Shown piece after piece: positions 1 to 6,767 of a DNA stretch of 14,039 nucleotides. Every line of letters begins with the position of its first letter. Position 1 is the first letter of the stretch. The notes under the pieces were generated by a model that saw nothing but the letters and a program-made list of their open reading frames with translations, did not search any database and had not been told where the DNA came from. The DNA is taken from contig JAILGO010000059.1 in assembly GCA_024696725.1 (NCBI GenBank), positions 1-14,039 of the forward strand, read 5' to 3'. The position numbers and the translations under genes were made by a program. Source of the stretch: Eubacterium sp. Lineage in GTDB: Bacteria; Bacillota; Clostridia; Oscillospirales; Acutalibacteraceae.

Positions 1-536
1 TGACTTTCCTCGAAAACTCTTCTTCCGTCCGCGGTTCCGTCATTATTGAGCGCGAGAAGTCTTACGCCGTCAGAAAGCTGATAAACGTAAGATAAATGCT
101 GTTTATCGACTGCGACTGCGTCGCCGAAGCCGAAATCTTTATAAAGCTCAATAAGCTCGTCTCTCGGCGTAGGCTCAGGATGAATTCTTCCGTTTTCATC
201 AAAGCCAAAGCAGCCGTCGGGTTTATCCTTAAAATCGTGGTCAGCGGTTACGACGAGAACTCTTTTGCCCTTTTCCTTAAGTCTCTTAAGATGCTCGATA
301 TATGCGAGGTGGCTCTCCTTTTCGCCATTGAACGAGAGGTCGCCCGCTATAAGAAGCGTATCAGCCTCGTCAGCATTTTCAATATATTCAAATACCGCCT
401 CGTTAATCGCCTGAGTCTCCTCAAAGCACTTCTGCTCATAGTGCATAAAATCGTCATAGTATTCGTTATACTGACTGAGCGAGTGCTTATAAAAATGAGT
501 ATCAGTTATAAGATAAAATTTAGTACTCTCCATCAT
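1..536 (-). CDS. Calcineurin-like metallophosphoesterase, 5' part (runs off left edge)
   Basis: The reverse strand is open from the ATG pair at 536/533 to the window edge, giving 178 residues of an unfinished protein. It has the calcineurin-type metallophosphoesterase pattern: D12-x-H14 in ITDTHFY, and GDLSFNGE with D66, both metal-site motifs of the superfamily. The third block, normally GNHD/E, reads TADHDF (residues 97-102), so the usual Asn is Asp99 and the Gly-Asn pair is lost. No signal peptide is visible, so I expect a cytoplasmic enzyme. A good Shine-Dalgarno (AAGGAGG, 546-552) lies 9 bases ahead of the start at 536, inside the 3' end of the upstream gene, which ends only 1 base before. 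It is therefore the third gene of the operon led by the GH51 enzyme. Substrate is unknown. The family call is secure; activity is uncertain because of the altered third motif. Confidence 0.85.
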   Translation of the reverse strand, partial: MMESTKFYLITDTHFYKHSLSQYNEYYDDFMHYEQKCFEETQAINEAVFEYIENADEADTLLIAGDLSFNGEKESHLAYIEHLKRLKEKGKRVLVVTADHDFKDKPDGCFGFDENGRIHPEPTPRDELIELYKDFGFGDAVAVDKQHLSYVYQLSDGVRLLALNNDGTADGRRVFEES

Positions 537-537
537 A

Positions 538-777
538 TTACCATTCCTCCTTAGGACATCCGGCATCCTTAAGCCTTGCCCTTATTTCAACGTAACAGCC
601 GCAGTTCAGGCACATACCCGATATCAGTCCGTCGCAGGTTTTACAGATATCGAGGCGATTATTCGAGGTCGCTTCGTCGGTTAGACTATCTTTAATCGTT
701 TCAAGATACGCCGTAAGCTCGGCGTGCTTTACTTTTTCTCCTGCCTCAAGAAGCAGGCATTTTTTACATTTATTCAT
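538..777 (-). CDS. Small Cys-rich protein, DUF6171-like, probable zinc or Fe-S binder
   Basis: A 79-residue protein with eight cysteines: C4 and C7 (MNKCKKC), C45 and C48 (ICKTC), C56, C59 and C61 (CLNCGC), and C74 (AGCP). The paired CxxC spacing suggests one or two zinc sites, or less likely an Fe-S centre. From memory the pattern C-K/R-x-C-L-L near the start, followed by C-x2-C, G-x-C-x2-C-G-C-Y-V-E and a final C-P-x-x-W-like tail, matches the Firmicutes family DUF6171, whose function is unknown. Its start codon overlaps the end of the GH51 gene by 4 bases (ATGA at 774-777), implying translational coupling. Its stop is 1 base from the downstream metallophosphoesterase. No membrane segment or signal peptide. 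The gene is real judging by Cys conservation and coupling; role not inferable. Confidence 0.85.
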   Translation of the reverse strand: MNKCKKCLLLEAGEKVKHAELTAYLETIKDSLTDEATSNNRLDICKTCDGLISGMCLNCGCYVEIRARLKDAGCPKEEW

Positions 778-2264
778 CTTTCGATAGTGAATCTTATCAC
801 CGAGCAGGCGGGAAGCTCTGCGGTAAAGCCGTCAGAAAGCTTACGGAAGCCGCTGAACTCCTTAATGCACACCTTCTCCTTCTTACCGAAATCGTTAAGG
901 TCGTGAGAGTCGCCCGTAATAATTTCAGCCTTTATACTCTTAATCCTGCTGTCGGCAAGCTGACACTTAATCTTAGCTTTTTTAACGTCAGAGGTATTTG
1001 CGATTGTAGAATAGATAACTCCGTGTTCGTCGATTGACGCGCTTTCGATAAGCTGAGGAAATTCTCTTCCTCCGTCGTTCTTTGAGGCTATCTTATCGCT
1101 TGTTATATACGAGCCGAGAAGTGTATTGTTCTGATGCTCCTTAAATAACTTGAAAACATAGTACGTCGGCGTTTTAACCATTTTCTTACCGTCGGTAAGA
1201 ATTACGGACTGAAGCACGTTAACGGTCTGAGCGATATTACACATAAGAAGCCTGTCGGAGTGCTTATTAAAGATATTGAGAGTCAGAGCGGCGACAATCG
1301 CGTCGCGCATCGTGCTCTGCTGATAGAGGAAGCCGGGATTTGTACCGGGTTCAACGTCGTACCAGGTTCCCCATTCGTCGACAACGAGCTTGACGCGCGT
1401 TCCAGGGACTACGCTTTCCATCATGGCGAGATGATTATTAATAAGCTCATCCATACGGTAAGCCTTACAGATTGTCGAAATATACTCGTTTCTGTCAAAT
1501 ACCGTAGCGCTTCCCTTATTATTCCAGTTATCACGCGGCAGAGTATAGTAGTGAAGCGAGATAGCGTCGGTCGAATACTTTACCTTATCCATCACTTTTT
1601 TAGTCCAGTGATAATCGCCTACGTTGGGACCGCAGGCTATGCGGATAATATGCTCGTCGGGCTTATAGTCACGAACGTAGACGTTATAGTTTTTATAAAG
1701 GTTTCCGTAATGCTCAGGGTCCATATTTCCTCCGCATCCCCAGCTTTCGTTACCTACGCCGAAATACTTAAGGTTCCACGGAGTCTTACTTCCGTTCTTT
1801 GCTCTGAGCTCTGCCATCGGCGAAACTCCGTCGAAGGTCATATACTCTACCCACTCGCTCATTTCACGAACAGTTCCCGAGCCGACGTTACCGTTAACGT
1901 AGGCGTCGCAACCGAGCTGACGGCAAAGCTCAAAATATTCGTGAGTACCGAAGGAATTGTCCTCAACTACTCCTCCCCAGTGGGTATTAATCATTTTCTT
2001 TCTGTCGCTTTTTTTACCGATACCGTCTTTCCAGTGATACTCGTCGGCAAAGCAGCCGCCCGGCCAGCGAAGAACGGGTATTCCCATTTCCTTAAGAGCC
2101 TTTACGACGTCATTTCGCATTCCGTTTACGTTCGGGATATTACTGTCCTCGCCGACGTAGATTCCGCCGTAGATACAGCGACCGAGGTGCTCGGAGAAAT
2201 GGCCGTAAAGGTCTTTATTGATTACTGATTTTCTCTCGTTGGGGTTTATCAGATATTTTTCCAT
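774..2264 (-). CDS. abfA: GH51 alpha-L-arabinofuranosidase, intracellular
   Basis: A full-length 496-residue glycoside hydrolase of family 51, which removes terminal alpha-L-arabinofuranosyl groups from arabinoxylan and arabinan oligosaccharides by a retaining mechanism. Signature segments are present: [16 protein letters not shown] (66-81); [11 protein letters not shown] (169-179), whose E173 is the predicted acid/base; and [10 protein letters not shown] (293-302), whose E297 is the predicted nucleophile. The C-terminal third fits the family's usual beta-sandwich, and about 500 residues is typical. There is no signal peptide, so it should act on imported oligosaccharides. The ATG at 2264 follows AGGAGGG with a 6-base spacer. 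It is the first gene of a three-gene operon, overlapping the next gene by 4 bases. A promoter is visible upstream (2289-2317), with a palindrome at its -35 box that could bind a regulator. The symbol abfA is by family only. Confidence 0.95.
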   Translation of the reverse strand: MEKYLINPNERKSVINKDLYGHFSEHLGRCIYGGIYVGEDSNIPNVNGMRNDVVKALKEMGIPVLRWPGGCFADEYHWKDGIGKKSDRKKMINTHWGGVVEDNSFGTHEYFELCRQLGCDAYVNGNVGSGTVREMSEWVEYMTFDGVSPMAELRAKNGSKTPWNLKYFGVGNESWGCGGNMDPEHYGNLYKNYNVYVRDYKPDEHIIRIACGPNVGDYHWTKKVMDKVKYSTDAISLHYYTLPRDNWNNKGSATVFDRNEYISTICKAYRMDELINNHLAMMESVVPGTRVKLVVDEWGTWYDVEPGTNPGFLYQQSTMRDAIVAALTLNIFNKHSDRLLMCNIAQTVNVLQSVILTDGKKMVKTPTYYVFKLFKEHQNNTLLGSYITSDKIASKNDGGREFPQLIESASIDEHGVIYSTIANTSDVKKAKIKCQLADSRIKSIKAEIITGDSHDLNDFGKKEKVCIKEFSGFRKLSDGFTAELPACSVIRFTIER

Positions 2265-2288
2265 AAATAGCCCTCCTGCGTTACTTTA

Positions 2289-2317
2289 AAACTAACATAA
2301 AAAATCGATAAAGTCAA
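2289..2317 (-). promoter_or_regulatory. Predicted sigma-70-type promoter of the GH51 operon
   Basis: On the minus strand a -35 box TTGACT (2312-2317) is followed by a 17-base spacer and a weak -10 TAGTTT (2289-2294), preceded by TGT, which gives an extended -10. The expected start of transcription is near 2282, about 18 bases from the ATG at 2264. The -35 box touches the palindrome at 2316-2343. Confidence 0.55.
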
Positions 2318-2343
2318 TTAAATGAATTGCAATTTATTTAATT
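2316..2343. promoter_or_regulatory. 28-bp near-perfect palindrome, candidate operator between divergent promoters
   Basis: The axis lies between G2329 and C2330. Thirteen of 14 symmetric base pairs match; the only mismatch is G2324 against T2335. The central core is AATTGCAATT and the arms end in AATTAAAT and its complement. It covers the whole -35 box of the rightward promoter (2327-2332) and touches the last two bases of the leftward -35 box (2312-2317). A dimeric repressor bound here could block both promoters. AT-rich DNA makes short palindromes easy by chance, but this length and placement argue for an operator. The cognate regulator is not in the window. Confidence 0.6.
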
Positions 2344-2354
2344 TGTGTTATAAT
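2327..2354 (+). promoter_or_regulatory. Predicted promoter of the M24 peptidase / HAD gene pair
   Basis: A -35 box TTGCAA (2327-2332), a 16-base spacer and a perfect -10 TATAAT (2349-2354) preceded by TGT (2346-2348), an extended -10. The expected start of transcription is near 2361, only about 11 bases from the ATG at 2372. The -35 box is the core of the palindrome at 2316-2343. Confidence 0.7.
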
Positions 2355-2371
2355 GTCGTGGGTGATTAATT

Positions 2372-3448
2372 ATGATGATAAACAAAGAAAAAGGAATTAG
2401 CCTTATTAACGGGTTGAACGCTGACGCACTCGTTCTTTTTGACGAGGCGAATATGCACTATATGTGCGGCTTTTCACCGAGCGAGGGCGTTGTTTTCATT
2501 ACGAAGGACGGCGCGGCTTACCATATCGTCGACAGCAGGTATATCGAGACAGCTGAGGAAAATGCGAAAAACACGGGACTCACGGCGCTTGAGCCGGAAA
2601 AGAGCTTTTTCGAGGAGCTTGCAGCACTTGCAAAAAAGCACGGCGTAGAGTCAGTAGTATACGAAAGCGATACAATTTCTCTTCTGCGCTTCAATAAGCT
2701 TAAGGAGTCGCTCGGAGATATTGGATATATTGAGCTCGGCGACAGGCTTATGCGCATAAGAAACCGTAAGGAGCCCGACGAAATTGTATTTATGAAGCAG
2801 GCTAACGGTATTGCCGAATCGGCTTTTCTTGAGCTTCTTAACCACGTTAAAGCCGGAAAAACCGAAAAGGAGCTTGCCGCGTACTTCGATTATCTTATGG
2901 CGAAAAACGGCTCCTGGGGACTTTCCTTCGACACTATTCTTCTTACGGGCGCTCACACCTCGATGCCGCACGGCGTTCCGTCGGATAAGGTTATTAAGGA
3001 GGGCGACTTCGTGCTCTTCGATTTCGGCGCGACCTATAAGGGCTATCACTCCGATATGACGAGAACGGTTGCCGTCGGAAGCGCAACGGACGAAATGAGA
3101 AGCAGATATAATCTTGTTCTTGAAGCTCAGCTTGCGGGTATAAAGGCGCTCGAAGCGGGCGTTAAATGCAAGGATGTATACAAGGCGGCGCGCGACGTTC
3201 TTGAAAGAGAGAATATGGCGGAGTATTTCCGTCACGGTCTCGGTCACGGCGTAGGACTTGAAATCCACGAGGGCTTCAATTCAAGCCCGAAAAGCGAGGA
3301 CACCTACGAGGTCGGTAACGTAACCTCAATCGAGCCGGGAATTTATCTTCCCGATAAATTCGGTATAAGAATCGAGGACGTTTTATACCTCTCGCCGCGC
3401 GGAAGAGAAAACCTTTCAACGATTACGAAAGAGCTGATTATTCTGTGA
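2372..3448 (+). CDS. M24 family Xaa-Pro aminopeptidase/dipeptidase-type metallopeptidase
   Basis: A 358-residue 'pita-bread' metallopeptidase of family M24B, expected to cut the bond between an N-terminal residue and proline in peptides, in the cytoplasm. The N-terminal creatinase-like domain covers about residues 1-125 and the catalytic domain about 135-358. All five dinuclear metal ligands are readable: D217 in LFDFGA, D228 in SDMTRT, H292 in GLGHGVGLEIHE, E321 in EPGIY and E335 in RIEDV. The substrate histidine is probably H200 in MPHGVPSD. Length matches the short bacterial aminopeptidase P/prolidase-like proteins (about 350-360 residues). The context does not decide between aminopeptidase and dipeptidase. 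The start is ATG 2372 (a second ATG follows at once); the Shine-Dalgarno is weak (GGGTGAT, 2360-2366) and the predicted leader very short. Its stop overlaps the HAD gene, so the two are co-transcribed. Confidence 0.93.
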   Translation: MMINKEKGISLINGLNADALVLFDEANMHYMCGFSPSEGVVFITKDGAAYHIVDSRYIETAEENAKNTGLTALEPEKSFFEELAALAKKHGVESVVYESDTISLLRFNKLKESLGDIGYIELGDRLMRIRNRKEPDEIVFMKQANGIAESAFLELLNHVKAGKTEKELAAYFDYLMAKNGSWGLSFDTILLTGAHTSMPHGVPSDKVIKEGDFVLFDFGATYKGYHSDMTRTVAVGSATDEMRSRYNLVLEAQLAGIKALEAGVKCKDVYKAARDVLERENMAEYFRHGLGHGVGLEIHEGFNSSPKSEDTYEVGNVTSIEPGIYLPDKFGIRIEDVLYLSPRGRENLSTITKELIIL

Positions 3449-4095
3449 TGAAAGCGGTAATATTCGATATGGACGGCGTACTCTTCGACACGGAGAGACT
3501 TGCAGTTAAAGCGTGGGACGAAATCGGCGTTAAGTGCGGACTCGGTCCCGTCGGGTATATGGTATACGAAACTCTCGGACGGACTACTCCCGAAAGCGTT
3601 AAGATATTCAAATCGCGCTTCGGCGACAGCTTCAATAACAGCGTTTTTCAGAAGGAATACAGAGAGTGGCTTAACGCGTATTATGAAAACAACCCCGTTC
3701 CTGTTAAGAGCGGAGTTAAGGAAATTCTTACTTATCTTAAAGAAAACGGCTATAAAACCGCCGTCGCCTCCTCGTCTACAAAAGACTCGGTTTATCACCA
3801 TTTGGACAACGCGGGTATTACGGATTATTTTAACGAAATAGTCTGCGGCGACAGTATTGAAAAGTCAAAGCCCGAGCCCGATATATATATTAAAGCCTGC
3901 GAGCTTCTCGGTGAAGCGCCCCAAACTTGTTATGCCGTCGAGGATTCAGAAAGCGGACTTAAGTCTGCGCGCGGCGCAGGCTGTAAGGTAATATACATAC
4001 CCGATTTATACGAGGCGGAAGGCGGGACGTTAAAATGTATAGATTATAAATTTGAGAGCCTCAACGAATTTCTTGAGCATATAAAAAAGACCTGA
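3448..4095 (+). CDS. HAD-superfamily phosphatase/phosphoglucomutase-like hydrolase
   Basis: A HAD-superfamily subfamily I enzyme of 215 residues, resembling beta-phosphoglucomutases and small sugar-phosphate phosphatases. Motif I is IFDMDGVLFDTE with nucleophile D7 and D9. A helical cap follows (about 15-85). Motif II is the Ser cluster ASSST, motif III the Lys in KSKPEPDIY, and motif IV is VEDSESG. The substrate cannot be told from sequence; a phosphoglycolate or sugar-phosphate phosphatase is as likely as a mutase. I chose ATG 3448, which overlaps the preceding stop by one base (TGATG). A GTG at 3445 would add one Met and give a 4-base overlap, and cannot be excluded. Either way translation is coupled to the peptidase gene. 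The stop codon lies inside the stem of the downstream terminator. Confidence 0.9.
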   Translation: MKAVIFDMDGVLFDTERLAVKAWDEIGVKCGLGPVGYMVYETLGRTTPESVKIFKSRFGDSFNNSVFQKEYREWLNAYYENNPVPVKSGVKEILTYLKENGYKTAVASSSTKDSVYHHLDNAGITDYFNEIVCGDSIEKSKPEPDIYIKACELLGEAPQTCYAVEDSESGLKSARGAGCKVIYIPDLYEAEGGTLKCIDYKFESLNEFLEHIKKT

Positions 4096-4117
4096 GTTAA
4101 CCTCAGGTCTTTTTTTT
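4083..4117. terminator. Bidirectional intrinsic terminator between convergent genes
   Basis: An 8-bp GC-containing stem, GACCTGAG (4089-4096) with CTCAGGTC (4102-4109), and a 5-base loop TTAAC. It is flanked by six A on the left (4083-4088) and eight T on the right (4110-4117), so it has a U tract in either direction. The stop of the plus-strand HAD gene (4093-4095) is within the stem, and the stop of the minus-strand GH13 gene (4116-4118) overlaps the T tract. Confidence 0.92.
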
Positions 4118-6017
4118 ATTTTACCTTATAGATATTGCCCTCGAACGGGCGGAGCTTTTCACTTTTGTCGTTTCTTGTTGAAAGAAGAAGCTCCATCCTG
4201 CTGACGTCGAGCGGACGATTAAGCTGTTCTCTTCCGAGGTTAAGCTCAACATAGTAAAGCTCGCCGTTATATTCGCGGTAATAGCAGTAGAGCGGAGCGG
4301 AGATTCCGTTAGCTATTATAAACTCGCCGTAAACGAGCGCCTTATGCTCCTTACGCAGCGCTATAACTTTCTTATAGAATTCAAGCACGGAGTCGGGGTT
4401 CTTCGCTTCGTCCTCGGCGTTATATTTTCTGTAATCGGGAGTAATCTTCATCCACGGAGTACCCGTAGTAAAGCCCGCGTTTTCGCTGTCGGACCAATGG
4501 AACGGAGTTCTCGAATTATCACGCGTTCCCGTCTGTACGACGAACATCGCCTTTTCGGGCTTCTTACCCTTTTCAATCATTTCGTTATACTTACCGACAG
4601 CCTCGCGGTCGTCGATATCGTCGATTGAATCGAACTTTCCGTTACCCATTGAAATTTCCTGTCCCTGATAGATATAAGGCGTTCCTCTCAGAGTCATTTC
4701 TATAAGTCCGCAAACCTTAGAAATATCCTCGCGGTACGCGCCCGTCTTGTCTACCTTAGCGACGATACGCGGATTATCGTGGTTTTCAAAGAAAACGGTC
4801 GGCCAGCAGTGATTCGTAAGGTTAGTCTGGAAGCGCTCAAACTCAAGCATAACCTTATATAAATCGAATTCGTAGTAATCGTAATTAGTGTGGCCCTGAT
4901 TGATAAGAAAGTCGAAATTAAAGATTGTATCGAGCTCCTTACGGTAGTCGGCGGTAAGCATTTTAGTCATCTCGATACCTGCGCCGCCGCATTCGCCGAC
5001 GGTGTATACGTCGTAGTTACCGAAGGACTTTTCGCGCATTTCGGCAAGATATTCATGAAGCCTCGGACCGTAGAAATAGAATTCAGCGCCCTTGTAGCCC
5101 GTAAGCATTCCGAGGAAGGAGTTAGCCTCGGGAAGTCCCTTAACCTTAGAAATGAAGTTAATAACATCCATTCTGAAGCCGTCGACTCCCTTGTCGAGCC
5201 ACCAGTTCATCATTGAATAGACCTCTTCCCTTACCTTCTCGTTTTCCCAGTTCAAATCCATCTGCTTCTTCGAGAAAAGGTGAAGCGCCCATTGATTTAC
5301 GCTTTCGTAATAATTCCACGCGGGACCGCCGAAAAGGCTAATCCAGTTATTGGGAGGAGTAACGCCCTTATCCGTTGCGTCGCGCCAGAGATAATAATCG
5401 TGGTACGGGTTATCCTTCGACTTTTGCGCCTCTTTAAACCACTCGTGCTCGTCGCTTGTATGGTTTACAACGAGGTCTACGATAAGCTTCATACCGCGCG
5501 AATGGATTTCCTCAAGAAGGAGGTCGAAATCCTCCATCGTGCCGAACTCATCCATAATTTTCTTATAGTCGCGGATATCGTAGCCGTTGTCGTCGTTAGG
5601 CGAATCATAAAACGGAGAGCACCAGATTGCGGTAACGCCAAGCTCCTGAAGATAGTCGAGCTTAGAGCGGATACCGTTTAAATCGCCAATTCCGTCGCCG
5701 TTGCTGTCACAGAAGGAACGGGGATAAATCTGATAGATTACGGCTTCCTTCCACCATTTTTCGCTCATCTCGCCCTCGTCGGTAATAACAGAGTTCTTTT
5801 CGAGATTGAAAAGGTCGCAGATAGTCTGAAGCGTCTTACGGTTAAGAAGTCCCGCGGTAAGCGGAGCGAGCGCGCCGAGCTTCATCTTTCCGATAGCGCC
5901 GGTTTCAATAAGCGAGGTCGGCAGCCTGAACGCAAGCATAAGTTTTTCAAGCATATCCTTAGCCATGGGATTTTCCATAGCTTCTTTAATTTTTGTGTTT
6001 AGCGTTATTTTTTCCAT
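4116..6017 (-). CDS. malL: GH13 alpha-glucosidase (oligo-1,6-glucosidase type) with an extra N-terminal module
   Basis: A 633-residue GH13 enzyme, expected to hydrolyse short alpha-glucosides in the cytoplasm. The barrel starts at WWKEAVIYQIYPRSF (about residue 88) and keeps region I (DLVVNHTSDEH), region II GFRMDVINF with nucleophile D284, region III YTVGECGG with acid/base E342, and region IV FFENHDNPR with D414. The Val after the nucleophile is what alpha-1,6-preferring members carry, so isomalto-oligosaccharides are the likelier substrate; trehalose-6-phosphate hydrolase or dextran glucosidase are alternatives. The usual family protein begins at the WW motif; here about 85 extra residues precede it, with helical, non-secretory character. 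I chose ATG 6017 because AGAGGTGAT (6022-6030) lies just ahead; a GTG at 6026 falls inside that ribosome site. The gene has its own promoter and ends in the shared terminator. The symbol is by similarity only. Confidence 0.92.
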   Translation of the reverse strand: MEKITLNTKIKEAMENPMAKDMLEKLMLAFRLPTSLIETGAIGKMKLGALAPLTAGLLNRKTLQTICDLFNLEKNSVITDEGEMSEKWWKEAVIYQIYPRSFCDSNGDGIGDLNGIRSKLDYLQELGVTAIWCSPFYDSPNDDNGYDIRDYKKIMDEFGTMEDFDLLLEEIHSRGMKLIVDLVVNHTSDEHEWFKEAQKSKDNPYHDYYLWRDATDKGVTPPNNWISLFGGPAWNYYESVNQWALHLFSKKQMDLNWENEKVREEVYSMMNWWLDKGVDGFRMDVINFISKVKGLPEANSFLGMLTGYKGAEFYFYGPRLHEYLAEMREKSFGNYDVYTVGECGGAGIEMTKMLTADYRKELDTIFNFDFLINQGHTNYDYYEFDLYKVMLEFERFQTNLTNHCWPTVFFENHDNPRIVAKVDKTGAYREDISKVCGLIEMTLRGTPYIYQGQEISMGNGKFDSIDDIDDREAVGKYNEMIEKGKKPEKAMFVVQTGTRDNSRTPFHWSDSENAGFTTGTPWMKITPDYRKYNAEDEAKNPDSVLEFYKKVIALRKEHKALVYGEFIIANGISAPLYCYYREYNGELYYVELNLGREQLNRPLDVSRMELLLSTRNDKSEKLRPFEGNIYKVK

Positions 6018-6037
6018 AAATATCACCTCTGCGTTTT

Positions 6038-6066
6038 ATTATACCACACTTTAGCGTGCTGTTCAA
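6038..6066 (-). promoter_or_regulatory. Predicted sigma-70-type promoter of the GH13 gene
   Basis: On the minus strand a -35 box TTGAAC (6061-6066), a 17-base spacer and a perfect -10 TATAAT (6038-6043). The start of transcription should be near 6031, about 14 bases from the ATG at 6017, with the Shine-Dalgarno at the very start of the message. The spacer holds an imperfect inverted repeat (6045-6058), too weak to call an operator. Confidence 0.75.
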
Positions 6067-6137
6067 ATAAATTATTCAACGATTTTAAGGTATATATTTG
6101 TTTTCACAGAAAAATATTACAGTAAAATTTATTGAAA

Positions 6138-6155
6138 TTGACAAAATATTAACAA
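6138..6155. promoter_or_regulatory. Rex-like operator upstream of the hydrogenase operon
   Basis: The site reads TTGACAA (6138-6144), four bases AATA, then TTAACAA (6149-6155). The clostridial Rex box as I remember it is TTGTTAA-N4-TTAACAA, so 12 of 14 specified bases match, with the right half perfect. A further TTAACAA half-site follows at 6158-6164. Rex represses fermentation and hydrogenase genes when NADH is low, which fits an NADH-linked hydrogenase operon. The left half also contains TTGACA, a consensus -35, but no good -10 lies at the right distance. The rex gene is not in the window. Confidence 0.5.
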
Positions 6156-6179
6156 TTTTAACAAATACTCTGAAATAGC

Positions 6180-6207
6180 TTGCAATTTACATTAAATATG
6201 TTATTAT
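6180..6207 (+). promoter_or_regulatory. Predicted promoter of the hydrogenase operon
   Basis: A -35 box TTGCAA (6180-6185), a 16-base spacer and -10 TATTAT (6202-6207) preceded by TGT (6199-6201), an extended -10. It has the same architecture as the promoter at 2327-2354. The start of transcription should be near 6214, giving a leader of about 47 bases before the ATG at 6261. It lies 24 bases downstream of the Rex-like site. Confidence 0.6.
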
Positions 6208-6260
6208 TATATAGGTTTAAACTAACCGAAATAAATAAGGAATATAAGAGGTGTTTAATT

Positions 6261-6758
6261 ATGCAAAAGAAATTAAGCAAAATTCCGTTCAACGGCACAC
6301 CCGAGCAGGAGGCTAAGCTCAGAGCTGTCATCGCCGAGAATAAAGATGACCAGAGCCGCCTTATCGCAGTAATGCAGGAAGCTCAGGAAATCTACGGCTA
6401 CCTTCCGATGGAGGTACAGGAGATTATCGCCGAGGGTATGGGAGTTCCGCTTGAAAAGGTATTCGGCGTCGCTTCCTTCTACGCTCAGTTCTCTATGTCT
6501 CCGAAGGGCAAGTACAACATTTCGGTATGCTTAGGTACTGCCTGCTACGTTAAGGGCGCTCAGACTCTTCTTGAGGGACTTCAGGAAATGCTCGGTATCG
6601 GCGTAGACGAATGTACTGCCGACGGAAAGTTTTCTATCGAAGCCTGCCGCTGCATCGGAGCCTGCGGCTTAGGTCCCGTACTTACCGTTAACGACGAGGT
6701 TTACGGAAAGCTCAACGCTGACGACCTCGGAGATATTTTAAGAAAATACAACGCTTAA
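6261..6758 (+). CDS. hydC: NuoE-like [2Fe-2S] subunit of bifurcating [FeFe] hydrogenase (HydC/HndA type)
   Basis: A 165-residue NuoE/24-kDa-type protein: a helical N-terminal part (about 15-80, with IYGYLP and GVASFYAQFS typical of the family) and a thioredoxin-like C-terminal domain. The [2Fe-2S] ligands follow the family rule: C90-x4-C95 (CLGTAC) and C131-x3-C135 (CIGAC). In HydABC-type hydrogenases this subunit sits next to the flavin subunit and takes part in electron transfer between NADH and the iron-sulfur chain. The start is ATG 6261, preceded by AAGAGGTG (6246-6253); an upstream in-frame codon near 6180 is inside the promoter and not used. It is the first gene of the operon. Its partners hydB and hydA lie seven genes and more downstream, with the regulatory-looking cassette between them. 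Confidence 0.94.
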   Translation: MQKKLSKIPFNGTPEQEAKLRAVIAENKDDQSRLIAVMQEAQEIYGYLPMEVQEIIAEGMGVPLEKVFGVASFYAQFSMSPKGKYNISVCLGTACYVKGAQTLLEGLQEMLGIGVDECTADGKFSIEACRCIGACGLGPVLTVNDEVYGKLNADDLGDILRKYNA

Positions 6759-6767
6759 GGTACTTAT

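Noticed and set aside
1260..2228. Plus-strand open frame of 322 codons within the GH51 gene
   Set aside because: It is antisense to intact catalytic motifs of GH51 and its product resembles no family.
6024..6026. GTG start for the GH13 gene
   Set aside because: The codon lies within the Shine-Dalgarno that serves the ATG at 6017.
6045..6058. Inverted repeat in the spacer of the GH13 promoter
   Set aside because: Only 5 of 7 pairs match, too short and imperfect to claim an operator.
6144..6169. A second hydrogenase promoter using TTGACA at 6138-6143 as -35
   Set aside because: No -10 with more than three or four matches occurs at 16-18 bases; AATACT at 6164-6169 would need a 20-base spacer.
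6180..6260. Longer hydC beginning near 6180
   Set aside because: The added residues are encoded by the promoter and AT-rich leader; the ATG at 6261 has a proper ribosome site and matches the family's start.
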